From Cellulomonas sp. KRMCY2 (GTDB lineage: Bacteria > Actinomycetota > Actinomycetes > Actinomycetales > Cellulomonadaceae): 64,000 nt of DNA. Below the pieces are notes generated by a model. That model worked only from the letters and a program-made list of their open reading frames with translations, had not been told where the DNA came from and did not search any database. How positions within the stretch are numbered: position 1 is the stretch's first letter; every line of letters starts with the position of its first letter. Positions 1 through 10,445 of this stretch are shown piece by piece. The position numbers and the translations under genes are program-made. The stretch lies in assembly GCF_000526515.1 (NCBI RefSeq), contig NZ_JAGF01000001.1, positions 4,340,001 to 4,404,000 on the forward strand, given 5' to 3'.

Positions 1-177
1 GGTGGACTTGCCCGATCCGGACGGGCCCATGATCGCAGTGAGCTCGCCGCGGGCGAAGTCGACGCTCACACCGTCGAGCGCCCGGACCGACGCCTCCCCC
101 TTGCCGTAGGTCTTGACCAGGTGCCGTGCCGAGGCGATCTGTCCGTTCGCCTCGGGGTCGGTTGCCAGTGCGCGCAT
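1..177 (-). CDS. ABC transporter ATP-binding protein, N-terminal part (runs off window)
   Basis: Only the first 59 codons are inside the window. The start is ATG at 177 and the reading frame is open to base 1. The translation has a short N-terminal tail, a LVKTYGKG strand typical of MacB/LolD-type export ATPases, the ALDGVS segment, and a Walker A motif GPSGSGKST at the very edge. Such ATPases usually pair with FtsX-like permeases that export lipids, peptides or drugs, and the partner would lie beyond base 1. The Walker A assignment is certain; the MacB/LolD subfamily is inferred from the short stretch before the P-loop. Confidence 0.85.
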   Translation of the reverse strand, partial: MRALATDPEANGQIASARHLVKTYGKGEASVRALDGVSVDFARGELTAIMGPSGSGKST

Positions 178-331
178 GGTTCTTCCGTTCGTGTCGTCGA
201 TGAGTGATCCCCATGATCTCGGCCCACAGGTGCTCGGCGGATCGGGGAACCCCCTCAGGGTCCCCTGAGATCCGGACCGGGTCACCCTGAATGTCCCCTG
301 AATGCCCGGCTTCGCCCGGTTCAGCTCGGCG

Positions 332-394
332 CACCGGTCCGATCCGGCTCGGCACCGGTCCGATCCGGTTCGACACCCGTCCGATCCGGCGCAT
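332..394. repeat. Three tandem copies of a 21-bp repeat in the valS leader
   Basis: Copies at 332-352, 353-373 and 374-394 share the core CACCSGTCCGATCCGG and differ at a few bases, with an exact 21-base period. They lie in the 266-base gap between the divergent ABC gene and valS, 50 bases before the valS ATG. The gap also has CCCTCAGGG- and CCCTGA-type short repeats around 250-305. No T-box features are visible. The period equals about two helical turns, so a protein-binding role is possible but unproven. Confidence 0.7.
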
Positions 395-443
395 CCGCCC
401 CGGCGTACGTGGGTCCCGGCCGGGTCTGGGAGAATCGGCGACC

Positions 444-3119
444 ATGAGCGACACGCATGCCTCGGTCACTGTCTCTACGAGCACTGTCCCGGCGACGGCC
501 TCGACCTCGTCGCGGGTACCGGACAAGGTCAGCCTGGACGGCCTCGAGGACCGCTGGGACGCCACCTGGTCCGAGGCCGGGACCTACGCGTTCGACCGGA
601 CCAGGACGCGCGACCAGGTGTACTCGATCGACACGCCGCCGCCGACGGTCTCGGGCTCGCTGCACGTCGGCCACGTCTTCAGCTACACCCACACCGACGT
701 CGTCGCCCGGTACCAGCGGATGCGCGGGCGCGAGGTCTTCTACCCGATGGGCTGGGACGACAACGGCCTGCCGACCGAGCGCCGGGTGCAGAACTACTAC
801 GGCGTGCGCTGCGACCCCACGCTGCCGTACGAGACCGACTTCGCCGTGCCGCACGAGGGCGGCGAGGGCAAGAGCATCAAGGCCGCCGACCAGGTCCCGA
901 TCTCGCGCCGCAACTTCGTCGAGCTGTGCGAGCGGCTGACGGTCGAGGACGAGCGGCAGTTCGAGGCGCTGTGGCGGCGGCTGGGCCTGTCGGTCGACTG
1001 GCGCCACCACTACCAGACCATCGGCGTGCCGTCCCGCGTGGTCGCGCAGAAGGCGTTCCTGCGCAACCTGGCCCGCGGCGAGGCCTACCAGGCCGAGGCC
1101 CCCGGCCTGTGGGACGTGACCTTCCAGACCGCCGTCGCGCAGGCCGAGCTCGAGGCGCGCGACTACCCGGGCCACTTCCACCGGGTCGCCTTCCACGCGA
1201 CCGACGGCTCCGGTCCGGTGCACATCGAGACCACCCGGCCCGAGCTGATCCCGGCCGTCGTCGCGCTCATCGCGCACCCCGACGACGTGCGGTACCAGCA
1301 CCTGTTCGGCACGACCGTCCGCGCACCGCTGTTCGACATCGAGATCCCCGTGCTGGCCCACACCGGGGCCGAGATGGACAAGGGCGCCGGCATCGCGATG
1401 TGCTGCACCTTCGGCGACCTCACCGACGTGCAGTGGTGGCGCGAGCTGCAGCTGCCCACCCACTCGGTGATCAGCCGCGACGGCCGCCTGCTGCGCGAGA
1501 TCCCCGACTGGATCGCCGACGACGCCGGCCGCGCGCTGTTCGGCGAGCTCGCCGGCAGGACGACGTTCTCGGCACGGGCGGCGGTGGTCGACGCCCTGCG
1601 CGCCACGGGCGACCTCGACGGTGAGCCCACGCCGACCCAGCGGATGGCGAACTTCTACGAGAAGGGCGACAAGCCGCTCGAGATCGTCACCTCCCGTCAG
1701 TGGTACATCCGCAACGGCGGCCGGGCCGACGGTGCGGGCGCGGGACTGCGCGAGGCGCTGCTCGCCCGGGGCGACGAGCTCGCCTTCCACCCGGAGTTCA
1801 TGCGCGTGCGCTACGAGAACTGGGTCGGTGGCCTCAACGGCGACTGGCTGATCTCCCGCCAGCGCTTCTTCGGCGTGTCCATCCCGCTGTGGTACCCGCT
1901 CGACGCCGACGGCGAGGTCGACTACACCCGCCGCATCGTGCCGGACGAGGCGAGCCTCCCGGTCGACCCGAGCAGCGACGTCGCACCCGGCTACACGGCC
2001 GACCAGCGCGGCGTGCCCGGCGGGTTCGTCGGCGAGGCCGACGTGATGGACACCTGGGCGACGTCGTCGCTGACCCCGCAGATCGCCGGCGGCTGGGAGT
2101 CCGACCCCGACCTGTTCGCGCGGGTGTTCCCGATGGACCTGCGCCCCCAGGGGCAGGACATCATCCGCACCTGGCTGTTCTCCACGGTGGTCCGCGCGCA
2201 CCTCGAGCATGGCTCGCTGCCCTGGGCGCACGCGGCGATCTCCGGCTGGATCCTCGACCCGGACCGCAAGAAGATGTCGAAGTCCAAGGGCAACGTCGTC
2301 ACGCCGATGGGCCTGCTGCAGGAGCACGGCTCGGACGCCGTCCGGTACTGGGCGGCCTCGGCGCGGCTCGGCACGGACGCCGCCTTCGAGGTCGGCCAGA
2401 TGAAGATCGGTCGGCGTCTGGCGATCAAGGTGCTCAACGCGAGCAAGTTCGCTCTGGGCTTCGGCGCGGCCGACGCCGGGGACCCGGATCCCGCGGCCAT
2501 CACCGAGACCATCGACCGGGCGATGCTCGCCGGGCTCGCCGACGTCGTCGAGAAGGCGACGGCTGCCCTCGAGTCCTACGACCACACCCGGGCGCTGGAG
2601 GTCACCGAGACGTTCTTCTGGACGTTCTGCGACGACTACCTCGAGCTCGTCAAGGACCGCGCGTACGGCTCGGGCGACGCCGTCGCCACCCCGGCGACCG
2701 TGTCCGCGCGCACCGCCCTCGCCCTCGCGCTCGACACGCTGCTGCGGCTGCTGGCGCCGGTGCTCCCGTTCGCGACCGAGGAGGTGTGGTCGTGGTGGCG
2801 CGAGGGTTCCGTGCACCGCGCGCCCTGGCCGGACGCCGCTCCGCTGCTGACCGCGGCCGACGGCGTGGACCCCGCGCACCTGGCCGCCGCGGGTCGCGCC
2901 CTCGCCGCCCTGCGCAAGGTCAAGTCCGAGGCCAAGGTCTCGATGCGCACCGTGATCACCCGGGGCGAGCTCGTCGTGCCGAGCGCGCACCTGGCGCTGG
3001 TCACCGCAACCCTCGGCGACGTGCTGGCCGCCGGTCGCGCGGCGGACCTGACCCTGGTGGCCGACGACGGCATCGAGGGCGCCCTGGTGCGCGGCGCCGA
3101 GCTCGAGCCGCCCGTCTGA
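444..3119 (+). CDS. valS: Valyl-tRNA synthetase, type 2 (archaeal/rickettsial-like)
   Basis: Class I aminoacyl-tRNA synthetase of 891 residues that charges tRNA-Val. The HIGH-type motif HVGH is at about residues 74-77 and KMSKS at about 610-614. A CP1 editing domain lies between them and a C-terminal anticodon-binding domain follows. After HIGH the sequence reads [14 protein letters not shown]. Classical bacterial ValRS has GTDHAGIATQ here, so this is the subfamily otherwise typical of archaea and Rickettsia. The long C-terminal coiled coil of the classical enzyme is absent. An upstream in-frame start at 291 is open, but the 51 added residues are encoded by the 21-bp repeats and have no synthetase character. 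The ATG at 444 is therefore chosen. Confidence 0.93.
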   Translation: MSDTHASVTVSTSTVPATASTSSRVPDKVSLDGLEDRWDATWSEAGTYAFDRTRTRDQVYSIDTPPPTVSGSLHVGHVFSYTHTDVVARYQRMRGREVFYPMGWDDNGLPTERRVQNYYGVRCDPTLPYETDFAVPHEGGEGKSIKAADQVPISRRNFVELCERLTVEDERQFEALWRRLGLSVDWRHHYQTIGVPSRVVAQKAFLRNLARGEAYQAEAPGLWDVTFQTAVAQAELEARDYPGHFHRVAFHATDGSGPVHIETTRPELIPAVVALIAHPDDVRYQHLFGTTVRAPLFDIEIPVLAHTGAEMDKGAGIAMCCTFGDLTDVQWWRELQLPTHSVISRDGRLLREIPDWIADDAGRALFGELAGRTTFSARAAVVDALRATGDLDGEPTPTQRMANFYEKGDKPLEIVTSRQWYIRNGGRADGAGAGLREALLARGDELAFHPEFMRVRYENWVGGLNGDWLISRQRFFGVSIPLWYPLDADGEVDYTRRIVPDEASLPVDPSSDVAPGYTADQRGVPGGFVGEADVMDTWATSSLTPQIAGGWESDPDLFARVFPMDLRPQGQDIIRTWLFSTVVRAHLEHGSLPWAHAAISGWILDPDRKKMSKSKGNVVTPMGLLQEHGSDAVRYWAASARLGTDAAFEVGQMKIGRRLAIKVLNASKFALGFGAADAGDPDPAAITETIDRAMLAGLADVVEKATAALESYDHTRALEVTETFFWTFCDDYLELVKDRAYGSGDAVATPATVSARTALALALDTLLRLLAPVLPFATEEVWSWWREGSVHRAPWPDAAPLLTAADGVDPAHLAAAGRALAALRKVKSEAKVSMRTVITRGELVVPSAHLALVTATLGDVLAAGRAADLTLVADDGIEGALVRGAELEPPV

Positions 3120-3184
3120 GCACGACGCGTCAGGGGACCTTGGTCTGTCGCCCGCACGAACGTGCATACCTATCGTTGCCTGCG

Positions 3185-3190
3185 TATATT
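3185..3190 (+). promoter_or_regulatory. Probable -10 element for the amino-acid ABC operon
   Basis: TATATT lies 39 bases before the ATG of the binding-protein gene, in a conspicuously AT-rich patch (about 3165-3200) of an otherwise very GC-rich region. No convincing TTGACA-like -35 sits 17 bases upstream, so this may be an activator-dependent or weak promoter. The call rests on base composition and position only. Confidence 0.4.
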
Positions 3191-3228
3191 CTTGCACTGT
3201 CCTTGTGTCGCGCCGAGAGGAAACCCCC

Positions 3229-4020
3229 ATGTCCACCCGCGCACTGCGCCTCGCCCTCCCCCTGGCCGCCGTCGCCGCCCTTGCCCTGGCCGGCTGCAGC
3301 TCGACCGCCTCGGACGGCTCCGCCGACGGTGGCGACGTCTCCCTGATCGAGGAGGGGACCCTGACCGTCTGCACCAACCCGCCGTACGAGCCCTTCGAGT
3401 ACGAGGAGGACGGCGAGATCGTCGGCCTGGACATCGCGATCGTGCAGGAGGTCGCGGACGACCTCGGCGTCGAGCTCGCAACCCTCATCACGCCGTTCGA
3501 GGGCATCCAGTCCGGTGCGGACCTCGAGTCCGGCAACTGCGACCTCGTCGCCTCGGGCATCACCATCACCGAGGACCGCGAGGCGAAGATGGACTTCTCC
3601 GACCCGTACTTCGACGCCGACCAGGGGCTGCTGGTCGCCGCCGGCTCCGGGATCGACTCGATCGAGGCGCTCGAGGGTCTCAAGGTCGGCGTGCAGGCCG
3701 CGACGACCGGCGAGACCTGGGCCACCGACAACGGTCTGACCCCGGTCCAGTTCGAGGACCTCGGCCTCCAGGTCGAGGCGCTCAAGGCCGGCCAGGTCGA
3801 CGCGATCATCAACGACATCGCTGTCCTCGGCCCGTTCGTCGACGACGCCCTCGAGGTCGGCACGACCTTCCCGACCGGTGAGCAGTACGGCCTCGGCGTC
3901 AAGACCGGCAACACCGCGCTCCGTGACGCGGTCAACGCCACGCTGACCCGGATCGCCGACGACGGCACCTACGCCGACATCTACACCGAGTTCATCGGCA
4001 CCGCTCCGGCCGAGGGCTGA
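3229..4020 (+). CDS. Amino-acid ABC transporter substrate-binding lipoprotein
   Basis: A 263-residue solute-binding protein of the SBP_bac_3 family (polar amino acids or glutamine). A lipoprotein signal ends in LALAGCS, with the lipobox Cys near residue 22. The family hallmark G-L-D-I-A follows the first beta strands, and the middle reads [16 protein letters not shown] 3229 is chosen over an in-frame start at 3205 because GAGAGGAA lies 6-14 bases upstream and the lipoprotein signal begins there. It is the first gene of a three-gene operon; the permease start overlaps its stop as TGATG. The exact amino acid cannot be told from sequence. Confidence 0.92.
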   Translation: MSTRALRLALPLAAVAALALAGCSSTASDGSADGGDVSLIEEGTLTVCTNPPYEPFEYEEDGEIVGLDIAIVQEVADDLGVELATLITPFEGIQSGADLESGNCDLVASGITITEDREAKMDFSDPYFDADQGLLVAAGSGIDSIEALEGLKVGVQAATTGETWATDNGLTPVQFEDLGLQVEALKAGQVDAIINDIAVLGPFVDDALEVGTTFPTGEQYGLGVKTGNTALRDAVNATLTRIADDGTYADIYTEFIGTAPAEG

Positions 4021-4859
4021 TGGTCACCGCTCCGTCCGCGACCCGGCCCGCACGCGCGGGCCGGGTCCGGATGAGCCCTCGCCGGCGGGCACTGGTCACC
4101 CGCCGGGTGCAGTACGCCGTCCTGCTGGTGCTTGCCGTCGTTCTCGTCGCCGTCACGGACTGGGCACGCATCGGGGACGTCTTCTTCAACCCCGACTCGC
4201 TGGGGCAGATCCTGCCCAAGCTGCCCCACGCGGCGTTCAACACCGTGATCTACACGCTGGCGGCCTTCAGCATCGGCCTGGCGCTCGGGCTCGTCCTGGC
4301 GCTGATGCGCCTGTCGGCGGTCAAGGTCTACCGGGTCATCGCGACCGGGTACATCGAGTTCTTCCGCGGCATCCCCGCGTTGCTGGTCGTCTTCGCGTTC
4401 GGCTATGCGCTGCCCGCGGCGTTCGAGGTGCGGTTCGACTCGGTCGTCCTGCAGATCGGTCTCGCCCTCGGCGTGGTCTCCGCGGCGTACATCGCCGAGA
4501 CCCTGCGGGCCGGCATCCAGGCCGTCCCGAAGGGCCAGGTCGAGGCGGCCCGGTCCCTGGGCATGTCCTCCGGCGCGACGCTCGTGCACGTCGTCATCCC
4601 GCAGGCGTTCCGGATCGTCCTGCCGCCGCTGACCAACGAGATCGTGCTGCTGCTCAAGGACACCTCGCTGGTCTTCGGGCTCGGACTCTTCGTGACCGAC
4701 TTCGAGCTGACCAAGGTGGGCCGCGCCGCCCTGAGCGAGGCCGACGGCGGGATGACCTCGCTGCTGGCCGTCGGCATCACCTACCTGCTGCTGACCATCC
4801 CGCTGAGCAGCCTGACCCGCTGGCTCGAGCGCACCACCGGCTACAAGGGGCACGTGTGA
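4020..4859 (+). CDS. Amino-acid ABC transporter permease (HisM/GlnP family)
   Basis: A 279-residue inner-membrane permease. A cytoplasmic N-terminus of about 30 residues rich in Arg precedes the first membrane span. About five to six hydrophobic segments follow, and the EAA loop reads [20 protein letters not shown], which docks the ATPase. The segment [17 protein letters not shown] is the usual signature of the polar amino-acid subfamily. Its start shares one base with the upstream stop, and its own stop overlaps the ATPase start (GTGA), so the three genes are translationally coupled. As the only permease gene here it probably works as a homodimer. Confidence 0.93.
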   Translation: MVTAPSATRPARAGRVRMSPRRRALVTRRVQYAVLLVLAVVLVAVTDWARIGDVFFNPDSLGQILPKLPHAAFNTVIYTLAAFSIGLALGLVLALMRLSAVKVYRVIATGYIEFFRGIPALLVVFAFGYALPAAFEVRFDSVVLQIGLALGVVSAAYIAETLRAGIQAVPKGQVEAARSLGMSSGATLVHVVIPQAFRIVLPPLTNEIVLLLKDTSLVFGLGLFVTDFELTKVGRAALSEADGGMTSLLAVGITYLLLTIPLSSLTRWLERTTGYKGHV

Positions 4860-5653
4860 GCACCGCACCGACGGACACCACCGGCGACGTCGTCGTCGAG
4901 ATCACCGGCCTGCGCAAGTCCTTCGGCGAGCGCGAGGTGCTCAAGGGCATCGACCTGACCGTCGTGCAGGGCGACGTGGTCTGCGTCATCGGACCCTCCG
5001 GCTCGGGCAAGTCCACGCTGCTGCGCTGCGTCAACCTGCTCGAGCAGCCCACCGCGGGGACCATCCGCGTCCTCGGCAACGAGGTGACCCACCGCGACGT
5101 CGACATCGACCGGGTGCGGACGCGCGTCGGGATGGTCTTCCAGCAGTTCAACCTCTTCCCGCACCGCTCGGTGCTGTCCAACTGCACGATCGCCCAGCGC
5201 AACGTGCTCGGCCGCTCGGCCGACGAGGCCCGTGCGGTGGCGATGAAGAACCTCGAGCACGTGGGCCTGGCGGACCGCGCGGACTCGATGCCGGCCCAGC
5301 TCTCCGGCGGCCAGCAGCAGCGGGTGGCCATCGCCCGTGCCCTGAGCATGGACCCCGCGCTGATGCTCTTCGACGAGCCGACGTCGGCCCTGGACCCCGA
5401 GCTCGTCGGCGACGTGCTCGCCGTCATGCGGGACCTGGCGGCCGACGGCATGACCATGCTCGTCGTCACGCACGAGATGGCCTTCGCCCGCGAGGTGGCC
5501 GACCGCGTCGTGTTCATGGATGACGGCATGCTCGTCGAGCAGGGCACCCCGGCACAGGTCATCGGCGCACCGACGCAGGAGCGCACCCAGTCCTTCCTGC
5601 GGCGCGTGCTCGACCCGACCCATCTCCAGGTGCCGGGCGCCCCCACGAGCTGA
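4856..5653 (+). CDS. Amino-acid ABC transporter ATP-binding protein (GlnQ-like)
   Basis: A 265-residue ATPase subunit with Walker [11 protein letters not shown]-loop FQQFNLFPH, signature LSGGQQQR, Walker B LMLFDEP, and an H-loop VVTHEM. The FNLFPH segment and length are characteristic of GlnQ/HisP-type importers of polar amino acids. It starts with GTG, overlapping the permease stop by four bases, and closes the operon begun at 3229. The 80 bases downstream before the next gene show no clear terminator, so some read-through into the acyl-CoA synthetase gene is possible. Confidence 0.93.
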   Translation: MSTAPTDTTGDVVVEITGLRKSFGEREVLKGIDLTVVQGDVVCVIGPSGSGKSTLLRCVNLLEQPTAGTIRVLGNEVTHRDVDIDRVRTRVGMVFQQFNLFPHRSVLSNCTIAQRNVLGRSADEARAVAMKNLEHVGLADRADSMPAQLSGGQQQRVAIARALSMDPALMLFDEPTSALDPELVGDVLAVMRDLAADGMTMLVVTHEMAFAREVADRVVFMDDGMLVEQGTPAQVIGAPTQERTQSFLRRVLDPTHLQVPGAPTS

Positions 5654-5734
5654 GGCCCGACCGCGACCGCCGCACCCGCGATATCGTCACAGCGCAGGCC
5701 CGGACCGGGTCGCACCCGCCTGACTGGAGTCGTC

Positions 5735-7534
5735 GTGCACGAGATCTCATCCCCCAGCCTGATCGCCGTCGACAGCTCGATGTCGATCCCCGGCCTGCTG
5801 GCCGCCCGTCTGGAGCGATCCCCCGACGGGACCCTGATCGAGCGCAAGACCGGCCTCGGCGGGTCCTGGACGCCGGTCAGCACCCGGAGCTTCGTCGACG
5901 AGGTCACCTCGATCGCCAAGGGTCTCGTGGCGCGCGGGATCGAGCCCGGCGACCGGATCTCGATCATGAGCCGGACCCGCTACGAGTGGACGGTGCTCGA
6001 CTTCGCCGCCTGGGCGGCCGGCGCCGTCCCGGTCCCGGTCTACGAGACGTCCGCCGCCGAGCAGGTCCGCTGGATCCTGTCCGACGCCGGGGTGCGGCTG
6101 GCCCTCGTCGAGACGACGGCGCACGCCGCAGTGACCGGGTCGGTGCGGCCCGAGCTGCCCGAGCTGATCGACGTCCTGGTGATCGACGACGGCGCCCTGG
6201 AGGTCCTCGCCCACGAGGGCCGGGCCGTGCCGGACGCCGAGATCGAGCGACGCAGCGCCCTGGCCGGGATGGACGACCTCGCGACGATCATCTACACGTC
6301 CGGGACCACCGGGAACCCCAAGGGCGTCGAGCTCACCCACGGCAACTTCGTCAGCCTCACCCTCGAGGGGGTCGCCGGCCTCGCCGACGTCGTCGCCAAG
6401 CCCTACTCGCGCACCCTGCTGTTCATGCCGCTCGCGCACGTCTTCGCGCGGTACATCCAGGTGCTGTGCATCCCGTCCGGCGCCGTCCTCGGCCACACGC
6501 CGGACACCAAGAACCTGCTCGCGGACCTCGGCACCTTCAAGCCGACCTTCATCCTGTCCGTGCCGAGGGTGTTCGAGAAGGTCTACAACTCCGCCGAGCA
6601 GAAGGCCGCGGACGGCGTCAAGCTCAAGCTCTTCCGCTGGGCGGCCAAGACCTCGATCGTCTACTCACGGGCCCTGGACTCCGCCGGCGGCCCGAGCCCG
6701 GCCCTCAAGGCCCAGCACGCCCTGGCGGACCGCCTCGTGTTGCACAAGCTGCGCGCGGCCCTCGGCGGCGCCGCCGAGTACGCGGTCTCCGGCGGTGCGC
6801 CCCTCGGCGAACGGCTCGGGCACTTCTACCGCGGGCTCGGGCTCCGGGTCCTCGAGGGGTACGGACTGACCGAGACCACCGCCCCGACCGCCGTCACCAT
6901 GCCGGAGAGGACCAAGATCGGGACAGTCGGCCCGCCGTTCCCCGGCGCCTCCATCCGGCTCGCAGCGGACGGCGAGATCGAGGTCAAGGGAGCACACGTC
7001 TTCCGCGGCTACCACAACAACGCCGCGGCGACGGCTGACGCCCTGCACGACGGCTGGTTCAGCACCGGTGACCTCGGCTCGCTCGACGAGGACGGGTACC
7101 TGACGATCACCGGCCGCAAGAAGGAGATCATCGTCACCGCCAGCGGCAAGAACGTCGCTCCGGCCCTCCTCGAGGACCGGCTGCGTGGCCACCCCCTGGT
7201 CAGCCAGGTCGTCGTCGTCGGCGACCAGAAGCCCTTCATCGCGGCCCTGGTGACCCTTGACGCCGAGATGCTGCCCGGATGGCTCGCGACGCACGACCTG
7301 CCGCCGATGGACGTCGCGACGGCAGCCAAGAGCCACGCGGTGCTCGCCGCGCTCGATCGCGCAGTGGTCCGGGCGAGCGCAGCGGTCTCCCGGGCGGAGT
7401 CGATCCGCAAGGTCTCGGTCCTGAGCATCGACTTCACCGAGGCGAACGGCTACCTGACGCCATCGCTCAAGGTCAAGCGGACCGACGTGCTCAAGGACTT
7501 CGCCGCCGAGATCGAGGCGATCTACGCCCCGTGA
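5735..7534 (+). CDS. Long-chain fatty acid--CoA ligase (AMP-forming)
   Basis: A 599-residue adenylate-forming enzyme that activates fatty acids to acyl-CoA through an acyl-AMP intermediate. The P-loop reads IIYTSGTTGNPKGVELTHGN. Later motifs are the A5-type EGYGLTET, the A7-type GWFSTGDLG, and the A8/A10 region GRKKEIIVTASGKNVAP. The length and GYGLTET region fit the FadD15-like family common in Actinobacteria. The start is GTG with GGAG about ten bases upstream. It is followed at once by a strong hairpin shared with the convergent gene on the other strand. Substrate chain length is inferred from family only. Confidence 0.92.
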   Translation: MHEISSPSLIAVDSSMSIPGLLAARLERSPDGTLIERKTGLGGSWTPVSTRSFVDEVTSIAKGLVARGIEPGDRISIMSRTRYEWTVLDFAAWAAGAVPVPVYETSAAEQVRWILSDAGVRLALVETTAHAAVTGSVRPELPELIDVLVIDDGALEVLAHEGRAVPDAEIERRSALAGMDDLATIIYTSGTTGNPKGVELTHGNFVSLTLEGVAGLADVVAKPYSRTLLFMPLAHVFARYIQVLCIPSGAVLGHTPDTKNLLADLGTFKPTFILSVPRVFEKVYNSAEQKAADGVKLKLFRWAAKTSIVYSRALDSAGGPSPALKAQHALADRLVLHKLRAALGGAAEYAVSGGAPLGERLGHFYRGLGLRVLEGYGLTETTAPTAVTMPERTKIGTVGPPFPGASIRLAADGEIEVKGAHVFRGYHNNAAATADALHDGWFSTGDLGSLDEDGYLTITGRKKEIIVTASGKNVAPALLEDRLRGHPLVSQVVVVGDQKPFIAALVTLDAEMLPGWLATHDLPPMDVATAAKSHAVLAALDRAVVRASAAVSRAESIRKVSVLSIDFTEANGYLTPSLKVKRTDVLKDFAAEIEAIYAP

Positions 7535-7550
7535 CGCCCGCCCGAGCGGA

Positions 7551-7589
7551 CCGATGGCCGGCGAGCGGCTCACGCCCGCCGGCCATCGG
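7551..7589. terminator. Bidirectional intrinsic-type hairpin
   Basis: Perfect 13-bp inverted repeat (arms 7551-7563 and 7577-7589, arm CCGATGGCCGGCG) with a 13-base loop. It lies between the stop of the acyl-CoA ligase at 7534 and the stop of the convergent gene at 7605. No U-tract follows, as is usual in high-GC Actinobacteria. It probably serves both genes. Confidence 0.75.
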
Positions 7590-7604
7590 CCCGCTCGGAG
7601 GTCC

Positions 7605-8810
7605 TCAGCTGTGCCCGCGCCGCCGGTTGCTGTCAGCGGTGTAGCTCGGCGACACCTCGTGCGGGGTCGCCGCATCGGTCCAGCGCAGGACGGCACCGAG
7701 GCCGTCGACGAGCTCGACACCGCCCTCGAGCGCGAAAGTGACCCCTGCGTCCTGGGCCACCGCGGCCCGGAGCAGGGCGATGTCCGCACGGCGTTCCTGC
7801 GCCGAGGCGACGTCGACGCCCAGCGACGTCAGCTCGCTGCGCCGCACGGCGATCTCGAGCGGACCGGGGCCGACCCACAGCCGCCGCTGGTGCAGGGCGA
7901 CCGGGACGCCCGCGGCGTCCTGCTCGATGATGAGCTCGGCCACCTGGCCGCGGCGCAGCACCTCGACCACGTCCCCCAACCCGGTCACGCCACCGCCACC
8001 GCGGCCCAGACCTTCGCGCAGGCGGTCCACGACCTTCTCCCGGCGCTGGGCACGGAAGTCCTCGAGGGCGGCGTGCACGTGCCCCGCGAAGACCTCCTCC
8101 TTGATCCCCTCCGCACGTGAGCCGCCCGGGACCTCGACGATGAGCTCGGCGGTGGGCCGGCTCACCTCCTCACGGATCAGGGCCACCGCGCGAAGGTCGC
8201 CGGTGATCATGACGAGCTCCGGACGGTGCTCGATGACCGCGCGGTTCAGCTCGGCCGCCACCGCCTCGGCGTTGCGCTCCCAGGAGTCCTCGACCCGGGC
8301 CTGCATCCGGCGGCTCGACCACCCGGACCACCCACCGGCGTGGGCCTTGTGCAGCACGTCGTGCCCGCCCTCGACGTGCTCGGTGCTGGTGTCGGGCACC
8401 TCGGTGCCGGACCAGCTGAGATCCGCGCCCGAGCGGTCGACCTCGACCAGCAGGTACCGCACGGCCTCGCCGGCGGCCTGGGCCGCGGGCATCAGCGCGG
8501 GCACCCCGTCGTGGAACGCCTCCTCACGTGCCGGCGCCTCGGCGAGCACCCGGTCGAAGAGGATCTGCTCGCCCGCCGCGACCACGAACCGCCCGTGCGG
8601 GCCCGGCACGTGCGTCGGACGGAGCACGGCCGCGGCCATCAGCTCGAGCGTGCTCGGCGGCGCTCCTGCCTGCTCCAAGGACCTTCGCAAGCCGTTCCAG
8701 CGGCTTCGGATCTCTCGGTCCCCGGCCTCGTCTGCACGGGTGACGTCCAAGCACACAGTGGTGAGCGGGCCGTCGTGGTCGAGGAGCGGCTTGAGCGAGT
8801 CGAGCTTCAT
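7605..8810 (-). CDS. baeRF2/Rv2629-like protein (bacterial eRF1-Vms1 family)
   Basis: A 401-residue cytoplasmic protein resembling mycobacterial Rv2629 and other actinobacterial members of the bacterial archaeo-eukaryotic release-factor superfamily. The N-terminus MKLDSLKPLLDHDGPLTTVCLDVTR and the central ELVMITGDLRAVALI strand fit this family, and so does the late segment LLRAAVAQDAGV. The catalytic GGQ of true eRF1 is not obvious; VPGGSRAEGI at about residues 229-238 lies in the corresponding region. Relatives are thought to act in ribosome rescue or stress, but no function is proven for this subgroup. The ATG at 8810 is preceded by GAGGTG; an in-frame extension to 8882 lacks a good ribosome site. 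It stands alone, convergent with the acyl-CoA ligase. Confidence 0.7.
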   Translation of the reverse strand: MKLDSLKPLLDHDGPLTTVCLDVTRADEAGDREIRSRWNGLRRSLEQAGAPPSTLELMAAAVLRPTHVPGPHGRFVVAAGEQILFDRVLAEAPAREEAFHDGVPALMPAAQAAGEAVRYLLVEVDRSGADLSWSGTEVPDTSTEHVEGGHDVLHKAHAGGWSGWSSRRMQARVEDSWERNAEAVAAELNRAVIEHRPELVMITGDLRAVALIREEVSRPTAELIVEVPGGSRAEGIKEEVFAGHVHAALEDFRAQRREKVVDRLREGLGRGGGGVTGLGDVVEVLRRGQVAELIIEQDAAGVPVALHQRRLWVGPGPLEIAVRRSELTSLGVDVASAQERRADIALLRAAVAQDAGVTFALEGGVELVDGLGAVLRWTDAATPHEVSPSYTADSNRRRGHS

Positions 8811-9013
8811 CGAGCACCTCTCGTCGGGCGATCCGGCAGGCAGCTGTCGCCGGCTGGTCGATCCCTTCCCACCCTCCTGCACCTTGGGGCGCGGCGCCAG
8901 TCCCGGCGGCGGAATTCCCCCACAGACACCGGGCCGGTGGTGCCGGACGCGGGACGGCTGGGCCGTTCGGCCGGCGCTGGGACGGCCGGTAAGGTCTCAG
9001 GCCGGCGTCGGTC

Positions 9014-10288
9014 TCAGGCCGACTTCTCCCGCGGGGTGCGCTTGGCCACCGGGGTCTCGCGCGGGACGATCGTGGGGTTGACGTTCTCGAGCACGACCTC
9101 GCGCGTGATGACCACGCGGGCGACGTCGTCGCGGCTGGGGACGTCGAACATCACCTGCTGGAGGACCTCTTCGAGGATCGCGCGCAGCCCGCGGGCGCCC
9201 GTGCCGCGCAGGAGGGCCTGATCCGCGATCGCCTGGACCGCACCCGGCGTGAACTCGAGCTCGACACCGTCGATCTCGAACATCCGCTGGTACTGCTTGA
9301 CCAGCGCGTTGCGGGGCTCGGTCAGGATGCGCACGAGGGCCGACTGGTCCAGCGGCGAGACGGTGGTGATCACCGGCACGCGACCGATGAACTCGGGGAT
9401 CAGCCCGAACTTGAGCAGGTCCTCCGGCATGACCTCGCCGAACACATCCGTGTCGTCGGCCGAGTGCAGCGGGGCACCGAAACCGATCCCGCGCCGGCCG
9501 GCACGCGAGGTGATGATCTCGTCGAGCCCCGCGAAGGCGCCCGCGACGATGAACAGCACGTTCGTCGTGTCGATCTGGATGAACTCCTGGTGCGGGTGCT
9601 TGCGCCCGCCCTGGGGTGGGACGGACGCCGTCGTGCCTTCGAGGATCTTGAGCAGGGCCTGCTGGACACCCTCACCGGAGACGTCACGCGTGATCGACGG
9701 GTTCTCGCTCTTGCGGGCGATCTTGTCGACCTCGTCGATGTAGATGATCCCGGTCTCGGCCTTCTTGACGTCGTAGTCAGCAGCCTGGATGAGCTTGAGC
9801 AGGATGTTCTCGACGTCCTCGCCGACGTACCCGGCCTCGGTCAACGCGGTGGCGTCGGCGATCGCGAACGGCACGTTGAGCATCTTCGCCAGGGTCTGGG
9901 CCAGATACGTCTTGCCGCAGCCCGTCGGCCCGATCAGCAGGATGTTGGACTTGGCGAGCTCGACCTCGTCGCCGTCGACCCGCACGGCCTCACCGGCCTG
10001 GATCCGCTTGTAGTGGTTGTAGACCGCCACCGCGAGGGACCGCTTGGCCGGCTCCTGGCCGACGATGTACTGCTCGAGGAAGTCGAAGATCTCGCGCGGC
10101 TTGGGCAGCTCGACCATGCCGACCTCGGTCGCTTCGGCGAGCTCTTCCTCGATGATCTCGTTGCACAGGTCGATGCACTCGTCGCAGATGTAGACGCCAG
10201 GACCGGCGATCAGCTTCTTGACCTGCTTCTGGCTCTTGCCACAGAAGGAGCACTTGAGCAGGTCGGCGCCGTCCCCGATGCGTGCCAC
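9014..10288 (-). CDS. clpX: ATP-dependent Clp protease ATP-binding subunit ClpX
   Basis: AAA+ unfoldase of 424 residues that feeds tagged substrates into the ClpP1P2 chamber. The N-terminal C4 zinc-binding domain (CSFC...CDEC) precedes Walker A GPTGCGKT and Walker [11 protein letters not shown]. The pore loop (GYVGEDV) and the sensor region follow, then the C-terminal domain with [10 protein letters not shown]. The GTG at 10288 is chosen because GGAGGAG lies about eight bases upstream and the product then starts [18 protein letters not shown], as in orthologues. The in-frame start at 10333 would add 15 unrelated residues. It lies downstream of clpP1 and clpP2 on the same strand after a 157-base gap, so it may have its own promoter. 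Confidence 0.97.
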   Translation of the reverse strand: MARIGDGADLLKCSFCGKSQKQVKKLIAGPGVYICDECIDLCNEIIEEELAEATEVGMVELPKPREIFDFLEQYIVGQEPAKRSLAVAVYNHYKRIQAGEAVRVDGDEVELAKSNILLIGPTGCGKTYLAQTLAKMLNVPFAIADATALTEAGYVGEDVENILLKLIQAADYDVKKAETGIIYIDEVDKIARKSENPSITRDVSGEGVQQALLKILEGTTASVPPQGGRKHPHQEFIQIDTTNVLFIVAGAFAGLDEIITSRAGRRGIGFGAPLHSADDTDVFGEVMPEDLLKFGLIPEFIGRVPVITTVSPLDQSALVRILTEPRNALVKQYQRMFEIDGVELEFTPGAVQAIADQALLRGTGARGLRAILEEVLQQVMFDVPSRDDVARVVITREVVLENVNPTIVPRETPVAKRTPREKSA

Positions 10289-10445
10289 TGCGATCTCCTC
10301 CCCGGTGGACGCCCGGAGGGCGCACGTCACCATCTACGACCATTGCACACCACGCCGGGCCCCGTGTCAGCCCGGAGCCCCTGCCCGGCGTGTCCTTCAC
10401 CCGAAGAGCCACCCGCCCGTGGCCCGGGCAGGCGGCCGACGACGG

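Noticed and set aside
321-3968. Minus-strand open frame of 1215 codons across valS and the ABC gene
   Set aside because: It is antisense to two well-supported genes, is rich in Arg/Gly/Val/Asp without domains, and arises from the codon bias of a high-GC genome.
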